Source of the DNA: an uncultured Pelagibacteraceae bacterium
GTDB lineage: Bacteria; Pseudomonadota; Alphaproteobacteria; Pelagibacterales; Pelagibacteraceae
NCBI GenBank assembly: GCA_902557215.1
Contig: CACDZM010000003.1
Location: 1 to 64,000 of the forward strand
Direction: 5' to 3'
DNA length: 64,000 nucleotides
In this document: one piece after another, positions 9,632-17,743 of the stretch
Numbering within the stretch: position 1 is the first letter of the stretch
Layout: each line of letters opens with the position of its first letter
The notes under the pieces: generated by a model
Database searches by the model: none
What the model was told of the DNA's origin: nothing
Seen by the model: the letters and a program-made list of their open reading frames with translations, nothing else
Made by a program: the position numbers and the translations under genes

Positions 9632-10447
9632 CTAAATTTTCCCATACTCAGCCCAAGAACCATCGTAAATACATGGACGATATTTATCATTTATTAAAGA
9701 ATAAGCTAGTGCCAAAACACACGCAGTAACACCAGATCCACATGAGAAAACAATTTCTACTTCTTGTTTATTTTTTATATAAGCATCAAAAATCATTTGA
9801 AGATCTTTTTTATTTTTAAACGTTTTGTCATCATTTAAACATTCATTAAAAGGCAAACACAAAGAATTTTTTATGTTACCACTTCGTAAATTCTCTCTTG
9901 GCTCTGGTATTTTTCCCTCAAATCTTTCTCTGCTTCTTGCATCAATTACTTTGAATTCTTGTGTATCTATATTTTGATCAATCATTTTTATATTTTTTAT
10001 CAACTCTTTATTTTCTGATCCTTTGTATTCGCTTATTTCAATATTTTGTAAATCCTTAGTAATTTTTCTTTTTTCTTTAATCCATTTTTTTAATCCCCCA
10101 TTTAAAACATGGACCATTTCAGATTTGTGTCCAAAATAAATAAAATTAAACCAACATCTACATGAGCTAATAACATCAGAGTTATCGTAAATGATGATTT
10201 TGTCATCGTTTTGAATTCCCATTTTAGATACTATTTTTTCCCAGTCTGCTTTTTCAACTAACATATGAGGTAAGCTAGTGTTTTTTTTTGAATTTTTATC
10301 TAGATCAAAAAAAACTGCATTTGGAATATGCACTTTTTTATATTCTTCGAAACCAACTCTTTTAGTTTGAGGCATATGCCATGAACAATCAATTATTTTG
10401 ACATTATTAAGATTTTTATCTAGCCAGTCTGTTTCTACCAGAGACAT
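9632..10447 (-). CDS. sseA: Thiosulfate/3-mercaptopyruvate sulfurtransferase (two rhodanese domains)
   Basis: Transfers sulfur from 3-mercaptopyruvate or thiosulfate to an acceptor such as cyanide or thioredoxin. It has 271 residues with two rhodanese domains: an inactive N-terminal one and a catalytic C-terminal one bearing the loop CGSGVTA. That loop favours mercaptopyruvate sulfurtransferase over thiosulfate sulfurtransferase (CRxGxx(R/T)). It is separated from msrA by one base and followed by the RND adaptor after 6 bases, so all four minus-strand genes may be one transcript. Confidence 0.9.
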   Translation of the reverse strand: MSLVETDWLDKNLNNVKIIDCSWHMPQTKRVGFEEYKKVHIPNAVFFDLDKNSKKNTSLPHMLVEKADWEKIVSKMGIQNDDKIIIYDNSDVISSCRCWFNFIYFGHKSEMVHVLNGGLKKWIKEKRKITKDLQNIEISEYKGSENKELIKNIKMIDQNIDTQEFKVIDARSRERFEGKIPEPRENLRSGNIKNSLCLPFNECLNDDKTFKNKKDLQMIFDAYIKNKQEVEIVFSCGSGVTACVLALAYSLINDKYRPCIYDGSWAEYGKI

Positions 10448-10448
10448 T

Positions 10449-10892
10449 TTATCTTTTTTCTAAATATTTTTGATGGTATTCCTCAGCTGTACAGTAATTT
10501 TTAAGTAAAGAAATTTTTGTAACAACTTTTCCTGATAATCTTTCATTTGTATCTTTCAACACCTCTTCAGCTATAATTTTTTGCTTATCATTTAAGTAAA
10601 AAATCTCACTTCTGTATTGTGTACCAAAATCGGGTCCTTGAGAGTTTAAAGTAGTTGGATCATGAATTTGAAAAAAAATTTTTAAAATTTTTTCATAGCT
10701 TATTATTTTTTCATCAAAATCAAGTTTGACAACTTCAGCATGGTTTGTATTACCTGTGCATACTTCTTTATAAGTGGTTGTAGGGCTATCGCCACCACAA
10801 TAACCAACCTCTGTTTTAATAATTCCCTCAATTTTACTAAATTTAATTTCTGGTCCCCAAAAACATCCAAGTGCTAAAACTGCTATTTCCAT
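10449..10892 (-). CDS. msrA: Peptide-methionine (S)-S-oxide reductase MsrA
   Basis: Repairs methionine-S-sulfoxide in proteins and free methionine. The catalytic motif GCFWGPE is at residues 9-15, followed by TEVGYCGG and YHQKYLEKR at the C-terminus, which is typical of MsrA. The length of 147 residues is compact. It is first of a minus-strand run with the sulfurtransferase and RND genes and is divergent from the EamA transporter across 35 bases. Confidence 0.95.
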   Translation of the reverse strand: MEIAVLALGCFWGPEIKFSKIEGIIKTEVGYCGGDSPTTTYKEVCTGNTNHAEVVKLDFDEKIISYEKILKIFFQIHDPTTLNSQGPDFGTQYRSEIFYLNDKQKIIAEEVLKDTNERLSGKVVTKISLLKNYCTAEEYHQKYLEKR

Positions 10893-10927
10893 TGATTATC
10901 AAATAAATTAATTTACAAATTATTCAT

Positions 10928-11812
10928 ATGCTTAGTAAAAATCAATTGGGTTTTTTGTACATGTTTATGTCCATTTGTGCCTTTTCTTTAATGGATATTA
11001 TAGTCAAATGGTCTGTTGATTATCCAATTGGGCAAGTGTTGTTTTTTAGAGGCTTTTTTGGAATAATTTTTTATTTTTTTATTATCCCGAAGGAAAGGCT
11101 CCATAATTTTTATAAGACTAAGAGAGTAGGTTTGCATTTTCTTAGATGTGTTTCTGGATTAATAGCCCTAGTGTCAATATTTATTGCATTGAGGAAATTA
11201 CCCTTAGCAACAGTTGTAAGTATATCTTTTGCTGCACCGATATTTACTACAATCTTTTCAATTTTTTTATTAAGTGAAAAAGTTGGTATTTTCAGATGGC
11301 TAGCAGTGTTAATAGGTTTCATTGGAATTTTGATTATAACAGAACCAGGAATAAGTGAGTTAAATATCTATTATATTTTTCCAATAATTTTTTGTTTAGG
11401 GCTTTCTTATGTAGCAATAACAATTAGACAGCTTTCCTCAACTGAACCAGTATGGTTAATTTCTTTTTATTTTTCTCTATCAATTATGATACTAAGTTTT
11501 TTCACTATTCCACAAGGGTGGGTGATGCCAAGCTTTAATCATTTGATTTTATTATCTTTTGTTGGAATTTTTGGCGGTGTCGCTAATTTGTGGTTAAGTC
11601 AGTCCTATAAGTACTCAGAAGTCTCACTTGTTACTCCACTTAAATATTTGGCGTTAGTTTTTGCAATATTTTTTGGCTATTTAATTTGGGATGAAATTCC
11701 AACAATCAAAACACTTTTTGGAGCTTTCTTAGTAATAATTTCAACATTAATAATTTTTAGAAGAGAGATTTACAAAAAGAATGTTGTTACCCCTGAGCCT
11801 TTAAATGACTAA
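10928..11812 (+). CDS. DMT-superfamily EamA-type transporter
   Basis: A 294-residue polytopic membrane protein with about ten hydrophobic segments arranged as two EamA repeats. The N-terminal part has SLMDIIVKW and a charged FFRGFFG segment; the second repeat holds VTPLKYLALVFAIFFGYLIWDE, the conserved end of the second repeat. Members export metabolites or amino acids; the substrate cannot be read from sequence. The 3' end overlaps the DNA glycosylase gene by 8 bases. Confidence 0.88.
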   Translation: MLSKNQLGFLYMFMSICAFSLMDIIVKWSVDYPIGQVLFFRGFFGIIFYFFIIPKERLHNFYKTKRVGLHFLRCVSGLIALVSIFIALRKLPLATVVSISFAAPIFTTIFSIFLLSEKVGIFRWLAVLIGFIGILIITEPGISELNIYYIFPIIFCLGLSYVAITIRQLSSTEPVWLISFYFSLSIMILSFFTIPQGWVMPSFNHLILLSFVGIFGGVANLWLSQSYKYSEVSLVTPLKYLALVFAIFFGYLIWDEIPTIKTLFGAFLVIISTLIIFRREIYKKNVVTPEPLND

Positions 11813-12440
11813 TGTTCCTAAATACTGGAATAAAGCAAAAAAGTATTTATCCCAAAAAGATAAAGTTATGGCAAAATTAATCAAAAGATATCAAAGTCCT
11901 ACAGAGATAATATTAACGTCTAGAAGAGATATTTTCTTTTCATTATGCAAGAGTATAATTGGACAGCAAATAAGTGTAGCAGCCGCCAATTCAGTCTTTC
12001 TAAAATTTAAAAAAAAATGTAAGAACAAAATCAACGCAAAAACAATTAAAAAATTATCCTCAATTCAATTAAAAAGTTGTGGATTAAGTAAACAAAAAGT
12101 TAACGGAATAAAAAGCTTATCTAAACAAATATTAGATAAGAGCTTTGACCCAAAACTTATTGACAGCATGAATGATGAAGAGGCGATAATTTATCTTTCT
12201 AAGTTAAGACAAATTGGAAGATGGTCTGCTGAGATGATATTATTATTTACTTACAACAGACCAAACATTTGGCCAATTCAAGACATAGGCTTATTAAGAG
12301 CAATTTCAAAAAATTATAATAAGAATTATTTACCACCAGATACATTTATCAATTTATTGAATAAAAAATTTTCGCCATATTGTTCAGTCGCAACCTGGTA
12401 TCTTTGGCGTAGTATTGATCCAGAGCCAATACAGTATTAA
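11805..12440 (+). CDS. DNA-3-methyladenine glycosylase II (AlkA-type, HhH-GPD)
   Basis: Base-excision repair enzyme that removes alkylated bases. The HhH-GPD core is visible: SIIGQQISVAAA near residue 50, then the hairpin-helix-hairpin LRQIGRWSAEMILLF and the catalytic aspartate region WPIQDIGLLRA. At 211 residues it lacks the N-terminal AlkA domain of E. coli and matches the short yeast Mag1-like form. Its stop codon overlaps the convergent DUF1330 stop by exactly 4 bases (TTAA). Confidence 0.88.
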   Translation: MTNVPKYWNKAKKYLSQKDKVMAKLIKRYQSPTEIILTSRRDIFFSLCKSIIGQQISVAAANSVFLKFKKKCKNKINAKTIKKLSSIQLKSCGLSKQKVNGIKSLSKQILDKSFDPKLIDSMNDEEAIIYLSKLRQIGRWSAEMILLFTYNRPNIWPIQDIGLLRAISKNYNKNYLPPDTFINLLNKKFSPYCSVATWYLWRSIDPEPIQY

Positions 12441-12724
12441 TTACCCTCTACAAGCTGATGATGTCTTACAACATGACCTTTTAAAATGTTATGAGCTTCT
12501 TGATAGTCTGTTGAGTCATAACACTTTACGGCAGTATCATAATCAGGAAACTCAACTACAACTGTTCTGGGCGACTCAACTCCATCATTAGTTCTGTTTT
12601 TTCCACCTCTAACTAAGAATTTACCAGAAAATTTTTCTATAGCTGGCTTAGCTTTGCCCGCATACTCCTTAAGTTTTTCTAAATTATTGATTTTTTCATA
12701 TATACAAACCCAATAACCCTTCAT
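12437..12724 (-). CDS. DUF1330 domain protein
   Basis: A 95-residue ferredoxin-like-fold (dimeric alpha/beta barrel) protein. The start MKGYWVCIYE, the central FLVRGG and the VVVEFPDYDTAVKCYDSTDYQEA segment are hallmarks of DUF1330. The function of the family is unknown. A good Shine-Dalgarno (AAGGAG) lies just before the ATG, which is unusual among these genes and suggests efficient translation. Confidence 0.85.
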   Translation of the reverse strand: MKGYWVCIYEKINNLEKLKEYAGKAKPAIEKFSGKFLVRGGKNRTNDGVESPRTVVVEFPDYDTAVKCYDSTDYQEAHNILKGHVVRHHQLVEGN

Positions 12725-12766
12725 AATTCTCCTTTTTTAATTTTTTTTTTGTGATACCAAATTTTA

Positions 12767-13294
12767 ATGACAAATAAATTAATAGTCACCTTTGAAGAAT
12801 ATAACAAGATTGTTGAAAAATTAGCAATACTTATACATCAAAATTATAAACCAACAGTGCTTGTTGGCATAATGAGAGGAGCCGCACCCATTATAGATAT
12901 TTTGTCACGAATTCTAAAATTACCAATTGCTTATATAGTAATTCAAAGTTACTCTGGAAAACGTACCGAAGATAAACAGGGAGAATTAATGTTTGCGAGG
13001 GAAATAAGTTCTTTAGCAAATAGTGAGGATTTTAAACGAGTACTTTTAATTGATGATTTATCTGACACAGGATTAACGCTTAATAAAAGTATTGAATGGT
13101 TAAAAAACTATGGTCCAACAAAAGACTTCATTAAAGAGGTAAAAACTGCATGTTTGTGGAAAAAAAAATCATCAACATTTGAACCAGATTTTTGTCCTAT
13201 AAAATTAAACTCTGATCCCTGGATTGTTCAACCAACAGAGCACTATGAAGAAATATCTATAAAAAAAATTATAGAAAAAAATAAAAAGGGCTAG
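12767..13294 (+). CDS. Purine phosphoribosyltransferase (hypoxanthine/xanthine/guanine type)
   Basis: Type I PRTase of 175 residues. The PRPP-binding motif VLLIDDLSDTGLTL is near residue 100, and the N-terminal VGIMRGAAPI provides the PPi loop. It would make IMP, XMP or GMP from free bases. It faces an NCS2 purine permease across a shared terminator, which supports a purine-salvage role. Exact base specificity is not readable. The stop codon sits inside the stem of that terminator. Confidence 0.85.
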   Translation: MTNKLIVTFEEYNKIVEKLAILIHQNYKPTVLVGIMRGAAPIIDILSRILKLPIAYIVIQSYSGKRTEDKQGELMFAREISSLANSEDFKRVLLIDDLSDTGLTLNKSIEWLKNYGPTKDFIKEVKTACLWKKKSSTFEPDFCPIKLNSDPWIVQPTEHYEEISIKKIIEKNKKG

Positions 13295-13312
13295 GTAAAA
13301 CTAGCCCTTTTT
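13283..13312. terminator. Strong bidirectional intrinsic terminator
   Basis: Perfect inverted repeat AAAAAGGGCTAG / CTAGCCCTTTTT with a 6-base loop (GTAAAA), followed by T's on both strands. It ends the phosphoribosyltransferase and the convergent NCS2 permease transcripts. The TAG stop of the phosphoribosyltransferase is part of the stem. Confidence 0.93.
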
Positions 13313-13321
13313 TTAAACTCT

Positions 13322-14632
13322 TTAAGCTACAATAAAACTTATGAAGCTTAAGATAGCAATAACCCAAATTGCTGGTGAAGTTGTTGAAAATTTACCAGTA
13401 AATATTTTGATTAAAGCGTAAGAAATAAACGCTAAAGCAATTCCATTACTTATACTATATGTCAAAGGCATTGATATCATGGCTAAAACTGCTGGAGCTG
13501 ACTCAGCAATATCGTCCCACTCTATGTCAGTGATATTTCTAACAAATAAAACTGCAACATATAGTAGGGCTGCGCCATCTATCTCTTTAGGAAGGCTTGT
13601 AGCTAAAGGAGAAAGAAATAAACAAGCTAAAAATAAAAGTCCTATCACTAAGGAAGTCATTCCAGTTCTGCCGCCAGCTTTTACTCCTGCTCCAGACTCT
13701 ACATAACTTGTAACTGTGGTAGTACCCATCAATGCACCTGCTACAGTTCCAACACTATCTGACATCATCGCTTTTTCAATATCTTGGACCTTGCCTTTTT
13801 TATCAACTTTACCTGCAACATTGGCAACTGATGTTAAAGTTCCAGCCGTATCAAAAAAGTCTATAAATAATAAAGTAAATATAACCGTGGACATTCCAGC
13901 AGTAAATGCTGCAGTTAAATCAAAATCCATTAGGTAAGTCATTGGCGGTATGCTCCCAACTACACCGTTGAATTTTGCAAGACCAGACGCCCAAGCAATA
14001 ATGCTAAAGACTATGATACCAATAATAATATTTCCTTTAATATTAAGTTTTTCCATCACAATCATTGATACAAATGCTAGACATCCTAAAATGATAAGTG
14101 GATTTTTTATATCTCCCAGAGTGACTAATGTAACAGGATGGTCTGCAACTACTCCCATTATTTCAAGACCAATAATTGCTAAAAACAAACCAATCCCAGC
14201 TCCAATTCCTAATTTTAAACTTCTTGGGATAGAATTAATTAACCATGCTCGTATTGGCGTTAAAGAAATAATCAAAAATAGAACACCTGCAACCAAAACA
14301 GCTCCTAAAGCTGCTTGAGGAGTGTAACCCATACCTGCAACTACACCAAATGCAACAAAAGCATTTATTCCCATTCCTGGGGCTAAACCAATTGGCCAAG
14401 TTTTACCGTAAAAGGCCATTATGAAACACGCGAGAGCAGTAGCCACAATAGTAGCAGTAAAAACTGCACCAAAATCAAAAAAACCCTTTTCTGGACCAGC
14501 AAATTCTCCTGATAGTATGAAAGGATTTAAAAACATTATGTATGCCATAGTTAAAAAAGTTGTAACTCCGGCAATTACTTCTGTTTTAAAATTCGTTTTA
14601 TGTTTTTTATAATTAAAATATTTATCTAACAT
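13322..14632 (-). CDS. NCS2-family purine permease (AzgA-like guanine/hypoxanthine/xanthine transporter)
   Basis: A 436-residue membrane permease with about 14 transmembrane segments. Family markers are GVTTFLTMAYIMFLNPFIL at the N-terminus, GLAPGMGINAF in TM3 and the FIDFFDTAGTLTSVA segment near the substrate site; these place it in the AzgA branch of NCS2. It imports purine bases for the facing phosphoribosyltransferase. An excellent Shine-Dalgarno (AGGAGG) sits 6 bases before the ATG. Confidence 0.93.
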   Translation of the reverse strand: MLDKYFNYKKHKTNFKTEVIAGVTTFLTMAYIMFLNPFILSGEFAGPEKGFFDFGAVFTATIVATALACFIMAFYGKTWPIGLAPGMGINAFVAFGVVAGMGYTPQAALGAVLVAGVLFLIISLTPIRAWLINSIPRSLKLGIGAGIGLFLAIIGLEIMGVVADHPVTLVTLGDIKNPLIILGCLAFVSMIVMEKLNIKGNIIIGIIVFSIIAWASGLAKFNGVVGSIPPMTYLMDFDLTAAFTAGMSTVIFTLLFIDFFDTAGTLTSVANVAGKVDKKGKVQDIEKAMMSDSVGTVAGALMGTTTVTSYVESGAGVKAGGRTGMTSLVIGLLFLACLFLSPLATSLPKEIDGAALLYVAVLFVRNITDIEWDDIAESAPAVLAMISMPLTYSISNGIALAFISYALIKIFTGKFSTTSPAIWVIAILSFISFIVA

Positions 14633-14686
14633 TTTTCCTCCTATATTTGTTCTAAGTATTTGATTCTCGCTAAAAATTCCCGGTAA

Positions 14687-14692
14687 ATTATA
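14687..14692 (-). promoter_or_regulatory. Candidate -10 box for the NCS2 permease
   Basis: A TATAAT hexamer on the minus strand lies 54 bases before the permease start, in the longest gene-free gap of the window (127 bases). No convincing -35 is at the right spacing. The predicted leader of about 48 bases shows no purine-riboswitch core. Confidence 0.35.
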
Positions 14693-14759
14693 ATCTTATT
14701 CACACAATACAACTAAGAAGTTTATATTTATAGTTTGTCTTACTTGTTATCATGTTTAA

Positions 14760-15065
14760 ATGAGAAATCTCAAACCTATTATTTTAATTTTAGTTTTGTC
14801 TTTTACTATTTCGGCCTGTCAGACTATTAAAAATAAAACTGATGAGATTGTTGAAAAAGAGAATCAAAAATTAACTAAATACATCGGTAAAACATCCACT
14901 TTACTAAAAATGGAATTAGGTGCTCCTAGTGAAGATTTTAAAAACGAAAAAGGAAATTTAATTTTAGTATATAATACTAAAAAGTATGGGATACCATGTG
15001 AGAGAAGATTTGAAATAAATTCTAATTCTATTGTAATTGGATTTGTTTCTAATGGATGTTTTTAA
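14760..15065 (+). CDS. Small outer-membrane-type lipoprotein, BamE/SmpA-like fold possible
   Basis: A 101-residue protein with a lipoprotein signal (lipobox ISAC, cysteine at about residue 20). The mature part resembles BamE/SmpA-type repeats, YIGKTSTLLKMELGAPSEDF followed by a short beta segment, with two further cysteines near residues 80 and 100 that could form a disulfide. I cannot assign a function. It is monocistronic, ending at a hairpin terminator. Confidence 0.68.
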   Translation: MRNLKPIILILVLSFTISACQTIKNKTDEIVEKENQKLTKYIGKTSTLLKMELGAPSEDFKNEKGNLILVYNTKKYGIPCERRFEINSNSIVIGFVSNGCF

Positions 15066-15071
15066 AAATTA

Positions 15072-15096
15072 CTTGCGGAGAAGTTATCTCCGCAAG
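15072..15096. terminator. Hairpin terminator between small lipoprotein and hsp20
   Basis: Perfect 10-bp inverted repeat CTTGCGGAGA / TCTCCGCAAG with a 5-base loop, between convergent genes. The T-rich tail is better on the minus strand (hsp20 side) than on the plus strand. Confidence 0.85.
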
Positions 15097-15106
15097 CAAG
15101 GTATAT

Positions 15107-15553
15107 TTATTTTATATCAATAAGTTTTTTCTTTTTATGCTCTGGAACAATTCTTTCACAAGATATTGTTAAAAGACCATCTTTTAACTCTGCACCATTT
15201 ACTTTTACATCATCAGCTATAGTAAATGATCTAGCAAATTGTCTTTGAGAAATACCTTTATGAATTATTTCTCCATCAGCATTATTATTTTCTAATTTAT
15301 TAACTTGTTTAGTTCTTACAGTTAATAAATTATCCTCAAACTCAACTTCAACATCGTTTTTATTAAAACCAGCTAAAGCAACTTCGATTGCATAATTATC
15401 CTTACCAGTTTTTCTGATGTTATAAGGTGGGTAGTTTGACTGCATAGTCAAAGAACCATTACCAAGCATATTTTCAAATTGATCAAACATATCATCAAAA
15501 CCAATTGAAAAAGGTCTTAGTGAGTTGAATATAGATAAATCCTTACTTGTCAT
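15107..15553 (-). CDS. hsp20: Small heat-shock protein, Hsp20/IbpA family
   Basis: ATP-independent holdase chaperone of 148 residues. The alpha-crystallin domain spans about residues 35-130, with the conserved VALAGFNKNDVEVEFEDNLL and ISQRQFARSFTIADDV stretches; the C-terminal tail is short and basic and carries no clear IxI motif. Upstream there is a sigma-32 type promoter (CTTGAAA, 14 bp, CCCATATA) and a ROSE-like RNA thermometer that covers the ribosome-binding site, so control should act both in transcription and translation. Flanked downstream by a hairpin terminator. Confidence 0.95.
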   Translation of the reverse strand: MTSKDLSIFNSLRPFSIGFDDMFDQFENMLGNGSLTMQSNYPPYNIRKTGKDNYAIEVALAGFNKNDVEVEFEDNLLTVRTKQVNKLENNNADGEIIHKGISQRQFARSFTIADDVKVNGAELKDGLLTISCERIVPEHKKKKLIDIK

Positions 15554-15611
15554 AATATCCTCCTTTGTTAAGCAAGTTTATTTATTGTTAGCCCCATTAG
15601 GCGACCAACAA
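15554..15611 (-). promoter_or_regulatory. ROSE-like RNA thermometer in the hsp20 leader
   Basis: The leader folds into two hairpins. The 5' one (15585-15611) pairs TTGTTGG with CTAACAA. The 3' one pairs CTTGCTT with AAGGAGG around an AACA loop, hiding the Shine-Dalgarno; its TTGCT opposite AGGAG leaves a G-G mismatch, which is the diagnostic feature of ROSE thermometers. Heating would open it and allow translation of Hsp20. The structure was read by eye. Confidence 0.8.
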
Positions 15612-15615
15612 TATG

Positions 15616-15644
15616 TATATGGGAGTAATTTATTTTTTTTCAAG
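15616..15644 (-). promoter_or_regulatory. Sigma-32 (RpoH) type promoter of hsp20
   Basis: On the minus strand, -35 CTTGAAA (15638-15644) and -10 CCCATATA (15616-15623) are separated by 14 bases, an almost perfect match to the heat-shock sigma consensus. Predicted transcription start is near 15610, exactly where the first leader hairpin begins. Confidence 0.85.
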
Positions 15645-15647
15645 ATA

Positions 15648-17729
15648 TCAAAATTTAATTTTTTCAGAGATCTTTAAAATAAATGTGTAATCAAAAGCTA
15701 TTTCCTCGATGGCACCATCCCTACCTGACTTCCCCCCATGGCCTGCGTTCATCTCAGTTTTTAATAAAAGCAAGTTATTATCTGTTTTTAGATCTCTAAG
15801 TTTGGCTGTAAATTTTGCTGGTTCATCAAATAATACCCTATTATCACTTAAGCTTGTTGTAATTAATATGTGAGGATAATCCATTTTTTTAATGTTGTTA
15901 TATGGAGCATAAGAATAAATATAATCAAAATGCTCTTTTTTATCTTTTGCATTTCCGAATTCATCAAATTCTCCAACAGTAAGAGGCAAAGAATGATCCA
16001 AGTTAGTTGTTAATGAGTCAACAAATGGTACAGCCATAACAATTCCAAGAAATAATTCTGGAGATTGATTAACTACTACTCCCATTAATAAACCACCAGC
16101 CGATCCACCCATACCAATAATTTTTCCTTTCGACGAATATCTTTTTTCAATCAAAAACTTTGCTACGTGGATGTAATCTTCAAAAGTATTTTTTTTATTA
16201 AGAAGCTTTCCTTCTTTCCACCATTTCATTCCTTTTTCCATTCCCCCTCTAATATGTGCAGTTACCCAAATAATATCTCTGTCAATTAAACTCAATCTAG
16301 TTGAGGAAAAATCTGGACTCATTGAACTTCCATATGACCCATAGCCATATAAAAGTAAATTTGCTGTTCCATTAATTTTTGTTTTTTTGTGCCTGGTAAT
16401 TGTAAGTGGAACCAATCTTCCATCATGAGAAGGGCACTCCAGTCTTTCGACTATATAGTCATCCGGATTATGACCAGATGGGATTTCTTGTTCTTTTACT
16501 AATTTTTTTTCTTTTGTTTTTAAATTGTATAAATAAGTTTTGCCTGGTGTTTTCGGGGACGAATATGACAAGTAAACAAAGTCAGTATTTTTATTTCTTT
16601 GTATCAACGAGACATTAGGCACAATCACAGATTCGTCAGTAAATTTTAACTCTTCCTCAATTCCTGTTTGTCTATTTCTTACAAATAACTTTCCTAATGC
16701 ATTTGATTTTTCTCCTCTGATAATCCAATCATTTAAAAATATTAATCCTCCGATTAAAACCTCTTCTTTACCAGCTATATAAATTTCCCACTTTTGATTT
16801 GATAAATCATCACATCTTTCAATTTTGAAATCCTCTGCATCATCATTAGTATGACAATAAAAATATCCGCCCCAAGAATTGACTGAATAAATTACTCCCT
16901 TTCTTCTTTTTATAATTAATTTTGGTTTTGGGTTTTTTTCTGTTACCTCAAAGTAGTATTGTTCAGAAGTATTATGATCTGATGTTGTTATAAAAAAATA
17001 TTTTTCATCTGAACTCAAACTTATACCCACAGTAAATGCTTCACTTTTCTCTTCAAAAATAAGCTCATCATCTTTGGCTGATGATCCAATTTTGTGTCTA
17101 AATATTTTTCTGGGTCTATGAAATTCATCAAGCTTTGAATAAAAAAAATATTGATCGTCCAAACTAAAAGCAATACTTCCACTTGTTTCTTCTATTTTCT
17201 CAGTGACTAATTTTCCTGAGGTAATATTTCTTATGTAAATTGTATAATATTCAGATCCTTTTAAGTCTAAAGAATAACCTAAAAGTTTATCATTATAACT
17301 AACCTCTAAATCACCAACACCGAAATATTCAGTTTTTAATTTCTCTTTTTCGAGGTCACCATTCCAAAATTCTTCAACAGTATCACTTCCAATTTTTTTT
17401 CTAAGTTTTATTGAATAATTTCCTACCGCAGTTGTTTTAGTCCAATATTCATATTCTTTATCTTTAAATTTTAATGATTCATCATCTAATTTTATTCTAC
17501 CTTTAATTTCATCAAATAAGATTTTCTGATATTTTTTTGTGTCTTTTAAATTATGTTCTGTAAAATTATTTTCTTCTTCAAGATATTTCCTAACATCTGG
17601 AAGTAGCTTGGAACTATCTTTTAAAACCTCAAGAATATTATCCTGATGGATCCAACTATAATTATCTTCCCACGTGGTATTGTGACAAGATTTAAGCTCT
17701 GGTTTTTTTTTAAGTTGTGGTATTTTCAT
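15648..17729 (-). CDS. ptrB: Oligopeptidase B (S9 prolyl oligopeptidase family)
   Basis: Serine peptidase of 693 residues that cleaves small peptides after basic residues in the cytoplasm. N-terminal beta-propeller followed by an alpha/beta-hydrolase domain. The nucleophile is Ser543 in GMGGSAGG, and the histidine is His664 in NAGHGGKSGRDG; YGYGSYG and VTAHIRGG are oligopeptidase B hallmarks. No signal peptide. The stop is within 4 bases of the hsp20 promoter -35. Its start is only 14 bases from the divergent J-domain gene. Confidence 0.93.
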   Translation of the reverse strand: MKIPQLKKKPELKSCHNTTWEDNYSWIHQDNILEVLKDSSKLLPDVRKYLEEENNFTEHNLKDTKKYQKILFDEIKGRIKLDDESLKFKDKEYEYWTKTTAVGNYSIKLRKKIGSDTVEEFWNGDLEKEKLKTEYFGVGDLEVSYNDKLLGYSLDLKGSEYYTIYIRNITSGKLVTEKIEETSGSIAFSLDDQYFFYSKLDEFHRPRKIFRHKIGSSAKDDELIFEEKSEAFTVGISLSSDEKYFFITTSDHNTSEQYYFEVTEKNPKPKLIIKRRKGVIYSVNSWGGYFYCHTNDDAEDFKIERCDDLSNQKWEIYIAGKEEVLIGGLIFLNDWIIRGEKSNALGKLFVRNRQTGIEEELKFTDESVIVPNVSLIQRNKNTDFVYLSYSSPKTPGKTYLYNLKTKEKKLVKEQEIPSGHNPDDYIVERLECPSHDGRLVPLTITRHKKTKINGTANLLLYGYGSYGSSMSPDFSSTRLSLIDRDIIWVTAHIRGGMEKGMKWWKEGKLLNKKNTFEDYIHVAKFLIEKRYSSKGKIIGMGGSAGGLLMGVVVNQSPELFLGIVMAVPFVDSLTTNLDHSLPLTVGEFDEFGNAKDKKEHFDYIYSYAPYNNIKKMDYPHILITTSLSDNRVLFDEPAKFTAKLRDLKTDNNLLLLKTEMNAGHGGKSGRDGAIEEIAFDYTFILKISEKIKF

Positions 17730-17743
17730 TAGATCAAAAATAT

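Noticed and set aside
13479-14612. Set of plus-strand ORFs across the NCS2 permease
   Set aside because: All antisense to one continuous membrane permease frame; hydrophobic composition alone explains them.
14633-14759. Possible purine riboswitch before the NCS2 permease
   Set aside because: The leader is short (about 48 bases from the candidate -10) and I see no three-way junction core or conserved loops; only a normal AGGAGG.
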